In this document: one piece after another, positions 1 to 8,538 of the stretch | How positions within the stretch are numbered: position 1 is the first letter of the stretch | Layout: every line of letters begins with the position of its first letter | Source: Thermobacillus xylanilyticus | GTDB lineage: Bacteria; Bacillota; Bacilli; Paenibacillales; Paenibacillaceae | Assembly: GCF_907165215.1 (NCBI RefSeq) | Contig: NZ_CAJRAY010000017.1 | Span: 3,040-67,039 of the forward strand | Direction of reading: 5' to 3' | DNA length: 64,000 nt | The notes under the pieces: model-generated | What the model was told of the DNA's origin: nothing | The model's input: only the letters and a program-made list of their open reading frames with translations | Database searches by the model: none | Program-made: the position numbers and the translations under genes

Positions 1-1
1 G

Positions 2-55
2 GATGTAGACGAGGCGGAAGAACCGGCTTCGGCGGACGGCGCGCCGGCTCCCTGA
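2..55 (+). CDS. 3' end of an unidentified upstream gene (partial)
   Basis: The frame entering at base 2 is open for 17 codons and ends in TGA at 53–55. It encodes an acidic, Ala/Pro-rich tail, DVDEAEEPASADGAPAP. Too little is present to name it. In Bacillus the spoVK region follows miaA–hfq, so a gene from that neighbourhood is possible, but that is only inference from synteny. Confidence 0.3.
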   Translation, partial: DVDEAEEPASADGAPAP

Positions 56-160
56 CGCATGGCGAAGGCGGATTATTTCGCTGCCAACTGGTGATGAGCG
101 GACAGATGTGGTAATCTTTTTTCATAAAGAGTCTCATCACATGCGGAAAGGTATCTTGCC

Positions 161-718
161 ATGAAACGAAAATTCTCGGATCGGGCCAACTGGCGGCGCA
201 TCCTGCGCAGAAGCTACAGCTGTCTGGCGCTTGACGGCGACGACTACCGCGGCCTGGTCACGTTCTATAGGATTCATGAGCTCCGCGAGCCGCTCTGGAA
301 AGAATACAACGGACGCAGGCTCTGTCTGGCGAACCGGGGCTATCTGTGGATGCAGCATTTTCCGAAGGGCGAACATTTCGTTGTCACGACGATGTTCGAT
401 GACAAGGGCAAAGTGGTGCAGTGGTACATCGACATTTGCAAAAATCAGGGCATGACCGACCAGAAGGTGCCGTGGTTCGATGATCTGTATCTGGACATCG
501 TCGTGCTGCCGACGGGGGAAGTTTATCTCCTCGACGAGGACGAACTGGAAGAAGCGGTGAAGAACGGCGAGGTGACGAAGCGCGACGCGGAGATGGCGCG
601 CAGAACCGCCGAACGGCTGCTGTCGATGATCCGGAACGGCCGGTTCCGTTACTTCACGCTCAGCCTGCGGCACCGCAAACAGCTTGCGGAACGGATTGTC
701 GGGAAAGATCCGTCATGA
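161..718 (+). CDS. DUF402 family protein (NtdP/FomD-type phosphatase fold)
   Basis: This 185-residue protein has the DUF402 layout: basic N-terminus, beta-rich core, and the acidic patch running from QWYIDIC through WFDDLYLDIVVLPTG to LLDEDELEEA. In characterised relatives that patch binds the metal. Relatives include Bacillus NtdP, which hydrolyses nucleoside di- and triphosphates, and actinobacterial FomD. The substrate here cannot be read from sequence. ATG 161 follows GGAAAGG at a usable distance. The stop overlaps the next start by four bases (ATGA), so the two genes are probably translationally coupled. Cytosolic; no signal peptide or membrane segment. Confidence 0.75.
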   Translation: MKRKFSDRANWRRILRRSYSCLALDGDDYRGLVTFYRIHELREPLWKEYNGRRLCLANRGYLWMQHFPKGEHFVVTTMFDDKGKVVQWYIDICKNQGMTDQKVPWFDDLYLDIVVLPTGEVYLLDEDELEEAVKNGEVTKRDAEMARRTAERLLSMIRNGRFRYFTLSLRHRKQLAERIVGKDPS

Positions 719-1389
719 ACGCGGCGGAAGCGCAGGCCGTCCGCCGGCGGAAGCGCCGATCCGGACTGCCGGCGCGACTGCTGAAGACGGTCCTGTTTGC
801 GGCCGTCGCCTGCGCGGGCTGGATCGCCTGGATTTACTGGAAGATCGAATCGTTCGAACCGCGGATGGAACTGCCGGAATATGACGCCGGCATCGTGCTC
901 GGCGCGGCCCTCTGGAACGGCGAGCCGAGTCCGGGGCTGAAGGAACGGCTGGACAAGGCGTTCGAACTGTACCGCGAAGGCCGGTTCCGCGTGTTTATCC
1001 TGACCGGCGGCTACGACCATGCGGGTTCCCGGCTTACGGAAGCCGAAGGGATGAAGCGCTATCTGGCCGCGCTCGGCGTGCCGGAAGACCGGCTTCTGCT
1101 CGAGCCCGCGGCGCGGAGCACCTATGAGAATCTGGCGTTCAGCCGGGATATCATGGAGCGGGAAGGGCTTCGCACGGCGCTTATCGTGACGCATGATTTC
1201 CATGCGGCGCGGGCGCGGGATGTCGCGCGCTGGCTCGGCTACGAACAGCCGGGGTTCGCGGCGGCGGAATCGTCCGTGCTTCCCGCGTCGCAGAGACATG
1301 TCCGGGAAATCGCGGCTTTCACGAAGTGGAAGCTCGACAGCGTGCTGCTGCGCATCGGCCTGCAAATTCCCGACCGGCCCGGCTTGTGA
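715..1389 (+). CDS. YdcF/SanA-like DUF218 membrane-anchored protein
   Basis: A 224-residue protein with a basic N-terminus and one membrane segment at about residues 24–42, followed by a DUF218 domain. Family hallmarks are IVLGAALWNGEPSPGLKERL near residue 60, ILTGGYD, the S-T-Y-E-N motif near residue 137 and VTHDFHAARA near residue 160. The family is envelope-associated (SanA, ElyC, YdcF) with no settled biochemical activity. The N-terminal anchor suggests the domain lies outside the membrane. It overlaps the DUF402 gene by four bases. Confidence 0.75.
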   Translation: MNAAEAQAVRRRKRRSGLPARLLKTVLFAAVACAGWIAWIYWKIESFEPRMELPEYDAGIVLGAALWNGEPSPGLKERLDKAFELYREGRFRVFILTGGYDHAGSRLTEAEGMKRYLAALGVPEDRLLLEPAARSTYENLAFSRDIMEREGLRTALIVTHDFHAARARDVARWLGYEQPGFAAAESSVLPASQRHVREIAAFTKWKLDSVLLRIGLQIPDRPGL

Positions 1390-1500
1390 ACCTTGCGCGT
1401 CCGCATCCGATTCTGCTAATATCTCGGACCGCTCGCGAATAAGATGGATAAGGCATCAGGCGGACCGTCGACATCGTCCGATCTATCTGAGAAGGATGGG

Positions 1501-2484
1501 ATGTTCTTGATGAACGGACGCGCAGCAGCGGCGGGCGGCACGGGAGCGCCCAGACCTTCGCGGCAGATCAGCATCGTCCTGCGGCCCGTCGAGCCGGCCG
1601 CATCACCCGCGGAACAGCCGGTGAGCGAAATGGTGAAGGGCGTTGAACCGGGCTCGCCTTTCGCCGAAATCCAGCGCGAGCTGGACGCGATGGTCGGCAT
1701 GGAGAAAGTGAAGGCGCTCATCTACGAAATCTATGCGCTCCTTCATGTGTCCGGTCTGCGGGCGGCGGCGGGGCTGTCGGTCGGCCCCCAGGTGTATCAT
1801 ATGATTTTCCGCGGCAATCCGGGCACGGGCAAGACGACGATCGCGCGGATCGTGGCGAAGCTGTTCCAGAAGATGGGCGTGCTGCAGAAGGGACACCTCA
1901 TCGAGGTGGAGCGTGCGGATCTTGTCGGCGAATATATCGGACATACGGCGCAGAAGACCCGGGATCTCGTGCGCAAGGCGCTCGGCGGCGTATTGTTCGT
2001 GGACGAAGCGTACAGTCTCGCACGCGGCGGCGAGAAAGATTTTGGCAAGGAAGCGATCGATACGCTTGTGAAAGCGATGGAAGACTATAAAAATCAGTTC
2101 GTGCTCATCCTTGCCGGCTACCCCGAGGAGATCGACATGTTTCTGCTGTCCAACCCCGGCCTGCCTTCCCGTTTCCCGATCCGGATCGACTTTCCGGATT
2201 ATACGGTGGACCAGCTCGTCAAAATCGCCGAGCTGATGGTGAAGGAACGGGATTACGAGATGCAGCCGCAGGCGGTTGCCAAGCTGCGCCAGCATCTCAC
2301 CGAGCTGAAGCGCGATTCGATGTTCGCTTTCAGCAATGCGCGCTATGTGCGCAACGCAATCGAAAAGGCGATCCGCCACCAGGCGGTGCGGCTGCTCAAT
2401 CTGTACGGCAGCGGCCAGCCCGGCAGGCAGGAGCTGATGACGATCCGGCCGGAAGATTTTCGCTGGGATTCGGATGAAGCGTGA
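1501..2484 (+). CDS. spoVK: SpoVK-type AAA+ ATPase (stage V sporulation)
   Basis: AAA+ ATPase of the CbxX/CfxQ (CbbX) family. It has Walker A GNPGTGKTT, Walker B VLFVDEAYSLA, the family stretch GEYIGHTAQKTRD and the arginine-bearing SNPGLPSRFP segment. In Bacillus, SpoVK acts in the mother cell and is required for mature resistant spores. Adjacency to hflX, ynbB, glnR and glnA reproduces the Bacillus order. The frame is open from ATG 1444, but ATG 1501 follows an AAGGA ribosome site and gives 327 residues, close to the 322 of Bacillus; ATG 1510 is another option. A weak SigA-like TTGCGC–N18–TAATAT lies at 1393–1422. I see no clear SigE or SigK promoter. Confidence 0.88.
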   Translation: MFLMNGRAAAAGGTGAPRPSRQISIVLRPVEPAASPAEQPVSEMVKGVEPGSPFAEIQRELDAMVGMEKVKALIYEIYALLHVSGLRAAAGLSVGPQVYHMIFRGNPGTGKTTIARIVAKLFQKMGVLQKGHLIEVERADLVGEYIGHTAQKTRDLVRKALGGVLFVDEAYSLARGGEKDFGKEAIDTLVKAMEDYKNQFVLILAGYPEEIDMFLLSNPGLPSRFPIRIDFPDYTVDQLVKIAELMVKERDYEMQPQAVAKLRQHLTELKRDSMFAFSNARYVRNAIEKAIRHQAVRLLNLYGSGQPGRQELMTIRPEDFRWDSDEA

Positions 2485-2530
2485 AAGCCGGAGAACCATA
2501 CATTCCAGGCAATGAAGGAGCGGTGGCGGC

Positions 2531-3817
2531 ATGACGACGCTGCACGAGACTGCGGCTGACATTCGGGAACGGGCGATTCTGGTCAGCCTGGTGACGGACG
2601 AGATGAAGCGCGTCGGCGTCGATGCGGATTACTCGCTGCGCGAGCTTGTCGCGCTGGCCGAAACGGCCGGCGTCGAAGTGCTTGCCGCGGTCACGCAAAG
2701 CCGCGAGGCGCCCGACCCCAGATGGTTCATCGGCAAGGGGAAGGTGGAGGAACTGCGCGCGGTTGCGCATGAGCTTGGCGCAACGACGGCCATTTTCGAC
2801 CAGGAGTTGTCCGGCGCGCAGGTGCGCAATCTGGAAGAGGGGCTCGACCTGAAAATCATCGACCGGACGCAGCTCATTCTCGACATTTTCGCCGGCCGCG
2901 CGAAGACGCGGGAAGGCATCATCCAGGTCGAGCTGGCCCAGCTCAGCTATCTGCTGCCGCGCCTGGCGGGCCACGGCAGAAACCTGTCGCGGCTCGGCGG
3001 CGGCATCGGCACGAGGGGGCCGGGCGAGACGAAGCTGGAAACGGACCGCCGCCATATCCGCGAGCGAATCGCGGACCTGAAGCGGCAGCTCAAGGAAGTG
3101 GTCCGCCACCGGAACGTGCAGCGCGAGCGCCGGCGCAAGACGGGCGTCACGCAGGTCGCGCTCGTCGGCTATACGAACGCCGGCAAGTCGACGCTGCTCC
3201 GCGAGCTGACGAATGCGGATGTGTACGTCGAGAACCAGCTGTTCGCGACGCTCGATCCGACTTCGCGCGCCTGGACGCTTCCGGACGGGACCGAGGTCGT
3301 CCTGACGGATACGGTCGGCTTTATCCAGAACCTGCCCCATGAGCTGGTGGCCGCATTCCGGTCGACGCTCGAGGAAGCGGCGGAAGCCGATCTCATCCTC
3401 CATGTCGTGGACAGCTCGTCGCCGTACCGGGAGGAGCAGATGGCGGTCGTCGATCGGATTCTGACCGAGCTCGGAGCCGGAGACAGGCCGCGGATCGTGC
3501 TGTACAACAAGATCGACCTGTGCACGGATGAGGAACTGCAGCTGCTCCGGCGGGACGGGGACGCGCTGCTCGTCAGCGCGTTCTCCGCAAGCGACCTTGA
3601 GGCGATCGGCCGCGCCGTGCAGGACAAGCTGACCGGCGAAATCCGTTCGTTCGCGATTCCCGCCGCAAGAGGCGATCTGATCGCCCTTGCGCACCGGCTG
3701 GGCGAGGTTGTCGACCAGTCGGTGCTCGACGACGGAGAGACGATGCGGATTGCGGTGCGGCTGAACAAGCGGGAATATGAGTTGAACGGATACAAGCTGC
3801 AGCCTTATGCGCTGTAG
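2531..3817 (+). CDS. hflX: GTPase HflX
   Basis: A 428-residue translation GTPase. The N-terminal HflX domain includes the glycine-rich GGGIGTRGPGE stretch near residue 156. The G domain follows with G1 GYTNAGKST, G3 DTVGF, and G4 NKID. HflX binds the 50S subunit and splits stalled ribosomes under heat or antibiotic stress; this is family knowledge. ATG 2531 is preceded by AAGGAG. The gene sits 46 bases after spoVK and ends in a strong terminator, so spoVK–hflX may share a transcript. Confidence 0.95.
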   Translation: MTTLHETAADIRERAILVSLVTDEMKRVGVDADYSLRELVALAETAGVEVLAAVTQSREAPDPRWFIGKGKVEELRAVAHELGATTAIFDQELSGAQVRNLEEGLDLKIIDRTQLILDIFAGRAKTREGIIQVELAQLSYLLPRLAGHGRNLSRLGGGIGTRGPGETKLETDRRHIRERIADLKRQLKEVVRHRNVQRERRRKTGVTQVALVGYTNAGKSTLLRELTNADVYVENQLFATLDPTSRAWTLPDGTEVVLTDTVGFIQNLPHELVAAFRSTLEEAAEADLILHVVDSSSPYREEQMAVVDRILTELGAGDRPRIVLYNKIDLCTDEELQLLRRDGDALLVSAFSASDLEAIGRAVQDKLTGEIRSFAIPAARGDLIALAHRLGEVVDQSVLDDGETMRIAVRLNKREYELNGYKLQPYAL

Positions 3818-3818
3818 G

Positions 3819-3856
3819 CCGGGTCCCGGTTCGTTCCGGACCCGGTTTTTCTGTTT
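3819..3856 (+). terminator. Rho-independent terminator after hflX
   Basis: The arms CCGGGTCC and GGACCCGG close a GC-rich hairpin immediately after the hflX stop, followed by TTTTTCTGTTT. It separates hflX from the ynbB promoter. Confidence 0.85.
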
Positions 3857-3869
3857 GACAGCCCGGGAT

Positions 3870-3899
3870 TTGAACAACGAAACGGAAATGTGCTTTAAT
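3870..3899 (+). promoter_or_regulatory. Candidate SigA promoter of ynbB
   Basis: TTGAAC (3870–3875) and TTTAAT (3894–3899) are separated by 18 bases, just after the hflX terminator and about 100 bases before the ynbB start. Matches are 4/6 and 5/6. Confidence 0.5.
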
Positions 3900-4001
3900 G
3901 GGGCTGGCGGAAGCCGTCGATGGATGAGAGGCGCCGCGTCTGCGTTTCGTCAGGACATTCGGCAGCTTCCCGCAAATTTGCAGCGATGGGATGGAGACTG
4001 G

Positions 4002-5279
4002 ATGATTCACGGCATTGACAGCGAACTGCTCCGTCTCGCCGAGGCGGTGGAAGAGCGGATCGCCCCGCGGCTCCGCGAGGCCGACCGGATCGCGGAACGG
4101 AACCAGTGGAAAGTGATCCGCGCGTTTCAGCGCCACAAGGTGAGCGATTTTCATCTGAACGGTTCAACCGGATACGGATACAATGACAGCGGGCGCGAGG
4201 CGCTCGACCGGGTGTATGCCGACGTGTTCGGCGCGGAGGCGGCGCTCGTGCGGCCGCATTTCGCATCCGGCACGCATACGATCAGCTGCGCGCTGTTCGG
4301 CGTGCTCCGGCCGGGGGACGAACTGCTCTACATGACCGGGCGGCCGTATGACACGCTGCACAAAGTGATCGGCGAGCCGGGAGACGGCAAGGGATCGCTG
4401 CGCGATTTCGGCATCGGCTACCGGGAGGTGCCGCTGGCCGAAGGCGGCAGCGTCAACTGGGACGCCGTGCTGGACGCGATCGGCGAGCGGACCCGCGTCG
4501 TCGCCATTCAGCGGTCGCGCGGCTACGACTGGCGCGCGTCGTTCACCGTGGACGAGATCGGCGAGATGGTGCGCCGGGTGAAGGCGGTCAAGCCCGACGC
4601 CATCGTCTTCGTCGACAATTGCTACGGCGAATTTACCGAGGAGACGGAGCCGACGGAGGTCGGCGTCGATCTGATGGCCGGCTCGCTGATCAAAAATCCC
4701 GGCGGCGGGCTGGCGCTGTCCGGCGGCTACATCTGCGGCCGGGCCGATCTCGTGGAGAAGGCGGCCGGCCGGCTGACCGCGCCCGGCATCGGCGGCGAAG
4801 TCGGCGCGACGGCCGGCATGCAGCGCTGGATGTTCCATGGATTTTTCCTTGCGCCGCACGTGGTAGGGCAGGCGGTGAAAGGGAGCATTTTTGCCGCGGC
4901 CATGTTCGAGGAGCTGGGCTTCGAGTCGAAACCGCGCTGGAACGAGCCGAGAACCGATCTGATTCAGGCCGTCCGGTTCGATTCGGCCGACTCGCTCATC
5001 GCCTTCGTGCAGGGCATCCAGCAGGCGGCGGCCGTCGACGCGCACGCCGTGCCGGAACCGGGCGACATGCCGGGATATGCGCATCCCGTCATCATGGCGG
5101 CCGGCGCGTTCGTGCAGGGCGGAAGCCTGGAACTTTCGGCCGACGCGCCGATCCGGGAGCCGTATATCGCGTATATGCAGGGCGGGCTGACGTACGCACA
5201 CGCAAAACTTGGGGTGCTTTCCGCCTTGACACGGCTTGCCGAACGGTCTAACATTGTAATTAAACCTAACATTTCTTGA
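4002..5279 (+). CDS. YnbB-type PLP-dependent enzyme (aluminium-resistance / methionine gamma-lyase family)
   Basis: A 425-residue fold-type I PLP protein. RPHFASGTHTISCALFG matches the cofactor pocket, VDNCYGEF carries the cofactor-binding aspartate, and the probable Schiff-base lysine lies in SLIKNPGGG. Relatives are annotated as aluminium-resistance proteins or methionine gamma-lyase-like. The true substrate is not established. The frame is open from 3807, but that would run through the hflX terminator; ATG 4002 follows a GGAG site. The gene sits between hflX and glnR as in Bacillus. Its last codons contain the GlnR operator of the next operon. Confidence 0.88.
   Translation: MIHGIDSELLRLAEAVEERIAPRLREADRIAERNQWKVIRAFQRHKVSDFHLNGSTGYGYNDSGREALDRVYADVFGAEAALVRPHFASGTHTISCALFGVLRPGDELLYMTGRPYDTLHKVIGEPGDGKGSLRDFGIGYREVPLAEGGSVNWDAVLDAIGERTRVVAIQRSRGYDWRASFTVDEIGEMVRRVKAVKPDAIVFVDNCYGEFTEETEPTEVGVDLMAGSLIKNPGGGLALSGGYICGRADLVEKAAGRLTAPGIGGEVGATAGMQRWMFHGFFLAPHVVGQAVKGSIFAAAMFEELGFESKPRWNEPRTDLIQAVRFDSADSLIAFVQGIQQAAAVDAHAVPEPGDMPGYAHPVIMAAGAFVQGGSLELSADAPIREPYIAYMQGGLTYAHAKLGVLSALTRLAERSNIVIKPNIS
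5255..5271 (+). promoter_or_regulatory. GlnR/TnrA operator of glnRA
   Basis: TGTAATTAAACCTAACA fits the GlnR/TnrA consensus TGTNA-N7-TNACA exactly. It lies inside the 3' end of ynbB and ends four bases before the -35 element, the same placement as the upstream site of the Bacillus glnRA promoter. Expected role: repression of glnRA when glutamine is plentiful. Confidence 0.88.
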
Positions 5280-5304
5280 CACGTTTTATTCGTGTCGATA
5301 CGAG
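5276..5304 (+). promoter_or_regulatory. glnRA promoter (SigA) with inverted repeat
   Basis: A perfect -35 TTGACA (5276–5281) is followed after 17 bases by a weak TACGAG (5299–5304). The -35 and spacer contain an inverted repeat, GACACG–N7–CGTGTC (5278–5296), where Bacillus has its second GlnR site. Only the left half resembles the GlnR consensus. The -10 assignment is tentative. Confidence 0.65.
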
Positions 5305-5340
5305 TACCCATACTACAAAAAATTGGAAGGTTGATGCGGC

Positions 5341-5754
5341 ATGGGTGACGAGATCCGCAGAAACATGGCGCTCTTCCCGATCGGCATCGTGATGAAGCTG
5401 ACGGATTTGACCGCCCGCCAAATCCGCTACTACGAGCAGCACGGTCTGGTCATGCCGGCGCGGACTTCGGGCAACCAGCGCCTGTTTTCGTTCAACGATG
5501 TCGAGCGGCTGCTGGAGATCAAGTCCCTGATCGAGAAAGGCGTCAACATCGCCGGAATCAAGCAAGTGATGAATCCGGTTTCAAAGGAATCGGAAGAAGC
5601 GACGGTCATTACGCCGCAGACGGAAAGCAAACGCCGCGAACTGACGGATCTGCAGCTCCACCGGCTGCTCAAGCAGCAGCTGCTCGAACGCCGTCCCGGC
5701 AGGACATCGCTCATCCAGGGTCAGCTGTCCAGGTTCTACAACAATAAACCTTAA
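5341..5754 (+). CDS. glnR: Nitrogen-responsive repressor GlnR
   Basis: A 137-residue MerR-family regulator. The N-terminal winged helix includes LTARQIRYYEQHGL at about residues 22–35, and the protein ends in LIQGQLSRFYNN. That tail corresponds to the autoinhibitory segment which, in Bacillus, is relieved by feedback-inhibited glutamine synthetase. ATG 5341 follows GGAAGG. It is transcribed with glnA 21 bases downstream and should repress its own operon through the operator at 5255–5271. Confidence 0.95.
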   Translation: MGDEIRRNMALFPIGIVMKLTDLTARQIRYYEQHGLVMPARTSGNQRLFSFNDVERLLEIKSLIEKGVNIAGIKQVMNPVSKESEEATVITPQTESKRRELTDLQLHRLLKQQLLERRPGRTSLIQGQLSRFYNNKP

Positions 5755-5775
5755 TCGCGGCAAGGAGAGGATAAG

Positions 5776-7104
5776 ATGGGCTACACCAAGGAGGACATCC
5801 TGCGCATCGCGCGGGAGCAGAACGTCCGGTTCATCCGTCTGCAGTTCACGGATCTGCTCGGGACGATCAAGAACGTTGAAATTCCGCTGAGCCAGCTCGA
5901 GAAGGCGCTGGACAACAAGATGATGTTCGACGGTTCCTCGATCGAGGGTTACGTCCGGATCGAGGAGTCCGACATGTATCTGTATCCCGATCTCGATACA
6001 TGGGTCGTCTTCCCGTGGGTGACGGAAGACCGGGTCGCCCGTCTGATTTGCGACGTGTACATGCCGGACGGGACGCCGTTCGCGGGAGACCCGCGCGGCA
6101 TTCTGAAACGGGTGCTGAAGGAAGCGGAGGAGCTCGGCTTCTCCACGATGAACGTCGGTCCGGAACCGGAGTTCTTCCTGTTCAAAACCGACGAGCGCGG
6201 CAATCCGACGCACGAAGTGAACGACCAGGGCGGCTATTTCGACCTCGCGCCGACCGACCTCGGCGAGAACTGCCGCCGGGAAATCGTGCTCACCCTCGAA
6301 GAGATGGGCTTCGAGATCGAGGCTTCGCACCATGAAGTCGCGCCCGGCCAGCACGAGATCGACTTCAAGTATTCCGATGCGGTAACGGCGGCGGACCGGA
6401 TTCAGACGTTCAAGCTCGTCGTCAAGACGGTTGCGCGGCAGCACGGCCTGCATGCGACGTTCATGCCGAAGCCGCTGTTCGGCGTGAACGGATCGGGCAT
6501 GCATTGCCATCTTTCGCTGTTCCGGGACGGCGAGAACGCGTTCTACGATCCGGACGATCCGCTCGGTCTGAGCGATACCGCGCGCTGGTTCATGGCCGGG
6601 GTGCTGCATCACGCCCGCGGGTTCGCGGCCGTTACGAATCCGACCGTCAATTCGTACAAGCGGCTTGTGCCCGGCTATGAAGCGCCGAACTATGTCGCCT
6701 GGTCGGCGAGCAACCGGAGCCCGATGGTGCGCATTCCGGCGTCGCGGGGGCTGAGCACGCGGATCGAGGTGCGCAACCCCGATCCGGCGGCCAATCCGTA
6801 CCTTTGCCTCGCGGTCATGCTCAAGGCCGGACTTGACGGCATCAAGAACCGGATGAGACTGCCGGCGCCGACGAACCGGAACATCTATGTCATGACCGAG
6901 GAGGAACGGATCGAAGAAGGCATCCAGATGCTGCCCTCGAGCCTGCGCGAAGCGCTGGACGAGCTGATCCGCGACGAAGTGATCTGCGAGGCGCTGGGGG
7001 ATCACGCCCTGTCCCATTTCTACGAACTGAAGGAAATCGAATGGGACATGTACCGCATGCAGGTTCACCAGTGGGAACGCGATCAATATTTGACGCTGTA
7101 TTGA
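5776..7104 (+). CDS. glnA: Glutamine synthetase, type I-alpha
   Basis: A 442-residue enzyme converting glutamate, ammonia and ATP to glutamine. Signatures are [16 protein letters not shown] near residue 51, [24 protein letters not shown] and [18 protein letters not shown] (flap and substrate binding). Arg61 in the first motif matches the arginine that makes Gram-positive GSI-alpha enzymes sensitive to glutamine feedback. The tyrosine adenylylation insert of GSI-beta is absent. AAGGAGAGG precedes ATG 5776. The feedback-inhibited enzyme is expected to act as a signal to GlnR. Confidence 0.97.
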   Translation: MGYTKEDILRIAREQNVRFIRLQFTDLLGTIKNVEIPLSQLEKALDNKMMFDGSSIEGYVRIEESDMYLYPDLDTWVVFPWVTEDRVARLICDVYMPDGTPFAGDPRGILKRVLKEAEELGFSTMNVGPEPEFFLFKTDERGNPTHEVNDQGGYFDLAPTDLGENCRREIVLTLEEMGFEIEASHHEVAPGQHEIDFKYSDAVTAADRIQTFKLVVKTVARQHGLHATFMPKPLFGVNGSGMHCHLSLFRDGENAFYDPDDPLGLSDTARWFMAGVLHHARGFAAVTNPTVNSYKRLVPGYEAPNYVAWSASNRSPMVRIPASRGLSTRIEVRNPDPAANPYLCLAVMLKAGLDGIKNRMRLPAPTNRNIYVMTEEERIEEGIQMLPSSLREALDELIRDEVICEALGDHALSHFYELKEIEWDMYRMQVHQWERDQYLTLY

Positions 7105-7122
7105 TGAATAAGAGCAAAGGAA

Positions 7123-7164
7123 AAGCCCCGCAAGTTCGGCATCGCTGCCGGACAAGCGGGGCTT
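7123..7164. terminator. Bidirectional terminator between glnA and lexA
   Basis: AAGCCCCGC and GCGGGGCTT form a 9-bp stem between the convergent genes. The minus-strand copy is followed by a T-rich tract (TTTTCCTTT), the plus-strand copy less so. It probably serves lexA best and glnA partly. Confidence 0.75.
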
Positions 7165-7183
7165 CAATATTCGGGCGCCGTAT

Positions 7184-7807
7184 TCAACGGATGCTGCGGA
7201 ACAATCCGATGACTTTGCCGAGAATCGTGACATGTTTCAGCCGGATCGGCTCCATCGCCGGGTTCTCGGGCTGCAGCCGGATATGGTCGCGCTCCTTGTA
7301 GAACGTCTTGACGGTTGCTTCGTCGTCTTCCGTCATCGCGACGACGATGTCGCCGTTCTGCGCCGTCTGCTGCTGGCGCACGATGACATAGTCGCCGTCG
7401 TGGATGCCGGCTTCGATCATGCTGTCGCCCTTGACCGTAAGCATGAACACATCGTCATCACCGGTGAAATGGGCGGGGAGGGGGAAATATTCCTCGATGT
7501 TCTCCGTCGCCGTGATCGGCGCGCCGGCCGTTACCTTGCCGACGACCGGGACGCGGGTGACGGCGAGCGGGAACGGCAGCTGATCTTCGTTGTCGTCATC
7601 CAATATTTCGATCGCGCGCGGTTTGGTCGGATCGCGGCGGATGAGTCCCTTCTTCTCCAGCCGATCCAGGTGGCCGTGGACGGTCGAGCTGGAAGCAAGG
7701 CCGACGGCTTCACCGATCTCCCGAACGGAAGGGGGATAGCCTTTCTCCCGGACTTCCCGTTTGATGAATTCCAGTATGGCTTGCTGGCGGTTGGATATTC
7801 TGGACAC
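7184..7807 (-). CDS. lexA: SOS repressor LexA
   Basis: N-terminal winged helix with [15 protein letters not shown], then an S24 self-cleaving domain. Numbering from the GTG at 7807 (207 residues), the cleavage bond is Ala94–Gly95 in KVTAGAP, nucleophile Ser129 is in KGDSMIEAG, and general base Lys167 is in EATVKTF. GTG 7807 has GGAG eight bases upstream. An in-frame GTG at 7816 has no ribosome site. LexA represses damage-inducible genes until RecA filaments stimulate self-cleavage. It is divergent from yneA with LexA boxes between them, and its own promoter contains a box. Confidence 0.96.
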   Translation of the reverse strand: MSRISNRQQAILEFIKREVREKGYPPSVREIGEAVGLASSSTVHGHLDRLEKKGLIRRDPTKPRAIEILDDDNEDQLPFPLAVTRVPVVGKVTAGAPITATENIEEYFPLPAHFTGDDDVFMLTVKGDSMIEAGIHDGDYVIVRQQQTAQNGDIVVAMTEDDEATVKTFYKERDHIRLQPENPAMEPIRLKHVTILGKVIGLFRSIR

Positions 7808-7840
7808 GGCATTCACTCCATCAATTATTGGTTACACCAA

Positions 7841-7869
7841 ATTATAGCACAGAACCCGAGTTCGCACAA
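7841..7869 (-). promoter_or_regulatory. lexA promoter with LexA box in the spacer
   Basis: On the minus strand TTGTGC (7864–7869) and a perfect TATAAT (7841–7846) are 17 bases apart. The spacer contains GAAC-CCGA-GTTC (7852–7863), the GAAC-N4-GTTC core of Gram-positive LexA boxes. This implies autorepression. Confidence 0.85.
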
Positions 7870-7947
7870 ACATTCGTTCTCGAAAACACAGGTTCGCATT
7901 TTTGCAGGAAATCCGGCGGACGGCTCAAAGCGGGAACATGCATTCCC

Positions 7948-7961
7948 GGAACAAATGTTCT
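7948..7961 (+). promoter_or_regulatory. LexA box upstream of yneA
   Basis: GGAACAAATGTTCT has a perfect GAAC-N4-GTTC core and lies just upstream of the yneA -35. The same 12-base core recurs, on the other strand, at 49004–49015. Confidence 0.85.
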
Positions 7962-7969
7962 AAAAATGA

Positions 7970-7999
7970 TTGACGGCAAACAGATGTTCGTGTTATGAT
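7970..7999 (+). promoter_or_regulatory. yneA promoter (SigA)
   Basis: TTGACG (7970–7975) and TATGAT (7994–7999), 18 bases apart, lie directly downstream of the 7948–7961 LexA box. Confidence 0.75.
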
Positions 8000-8013
8000 G
8001 GGATCACAAAACG

Positions 8014-8027
8014 AGAACGTTTGTTTG
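8014..8027 (+). promoter_or_regulatory. Weaker LexA-like box in the yneA leader
   Basis: AGAACGTTTGTTTG differs from GAAC-N4-GTTC at one core position. It sits just downstream of the expected yneA start site, where a bound repressor would block transcription. Confidence 0.55.
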
Positions 8028-8038
8028 GGGTGTTGGCC

Positions 8039-8440
8039 ATGATGTATGTAAGTGAATGCCGGTCCTATCGTTCCATCCAAGAAAGCCGTCCTGGCGCAGT
8101 TGGACAGACTTCCGCGGTTCGCAGGCAACGCGCGGCGAGCGGGGAACGGATCACTTTCATGCGTTATGCCGCAGCCATGCTGTTCATCGTGCTGGTCAGC
8201 GCGGGTTTCATGATCATGGGAACCGGCGCGTCGGAACGGGTGCCGGCCGAACCGGCTCCCGCGGAATCGGTCATTGTCGTGGATGCCGGCGAGACGCTGT
8301 GGGAGATCGCCGCAGCGGCGAAGGCGGAAGGGATGGACACGCGCCGCGCCGTCTATGAAATCCGGAAGCGCAACGGTCTGGACGGCAGTGTGATTCAAGC
8401 GGGACAGCAGCTCGTCATCCCGGATTGGTCCGGCCGCTGA
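8039..8440 (+). CDS. yneA: SOS-induced cell division suppressor YneA
   Basis: A 133-residue protein with one membrane segment near residues 42–62 (YAAAMLFIVLVSAGFMIMG) and a C-terminal LysM domain (VDAGETLWEIAA through QAGQQLVIPDW). In Bacillus, YneA delays septation during the SOS response and is cleared by extracytoplasmic proteases. Divergence from lexA and flanking LexA boxes support the assignment. Tandem in-frame ATGs at 8039 and 8042 are both possible starts. The resolvase-like gene yneB, which follows yneA in Bacillus, is missing; ynzC comes next, after a terminator. Confidence 0.9.
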   Translation: MMYVSECRSYRSIQESRPGAVGQTSAVRRQRAASGERITFMRYAAAMLFIVLVSAGFMIMGTGASERVPAEPAPAESVIVVDAGETLWEIAAAAKAEGMDTRRAVYEIRKRNGLDGSVIQAGQQLVIPDWSGR

Positions 8441-8493
8441 TCCGGTGCGGAAGCGGAAGACGGGAGCGTCCCTGTCGATTGCCGATGGATTGG

Positions 8494-8538
8494 CCCGGGA
8501 ACGGTTCAAGCCGTTTTCGGGTTGTTTTTGTTTTGTTG
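8494..8538 (+). terminator. Terminator after yneA
   Basis: CCCGGGAACGG pairs with CCGTTTTCGGG (11 bp, including G–U pairs) around a TTCAAG loop, followed by TTGTTTTTGTTTTG. Confidence 0.85.

Noticed and set aside
3807-4001. N-terminal extension of the ynbB frame
   Set aside because: It would start before the hflX stop and run through the hflX terminator and the ynbB promoter; ATG 4002 has a ribosome site and matches the family start.
7932-7947. GGGAACATGCATTCCC as a fourth LexA box near yneA
   Set aside because: It reads GAAC-N4-ATTC, but it directly abuts the perfect box at 7948 and two repressor dimers could not both bind easily; kept only as an observation.
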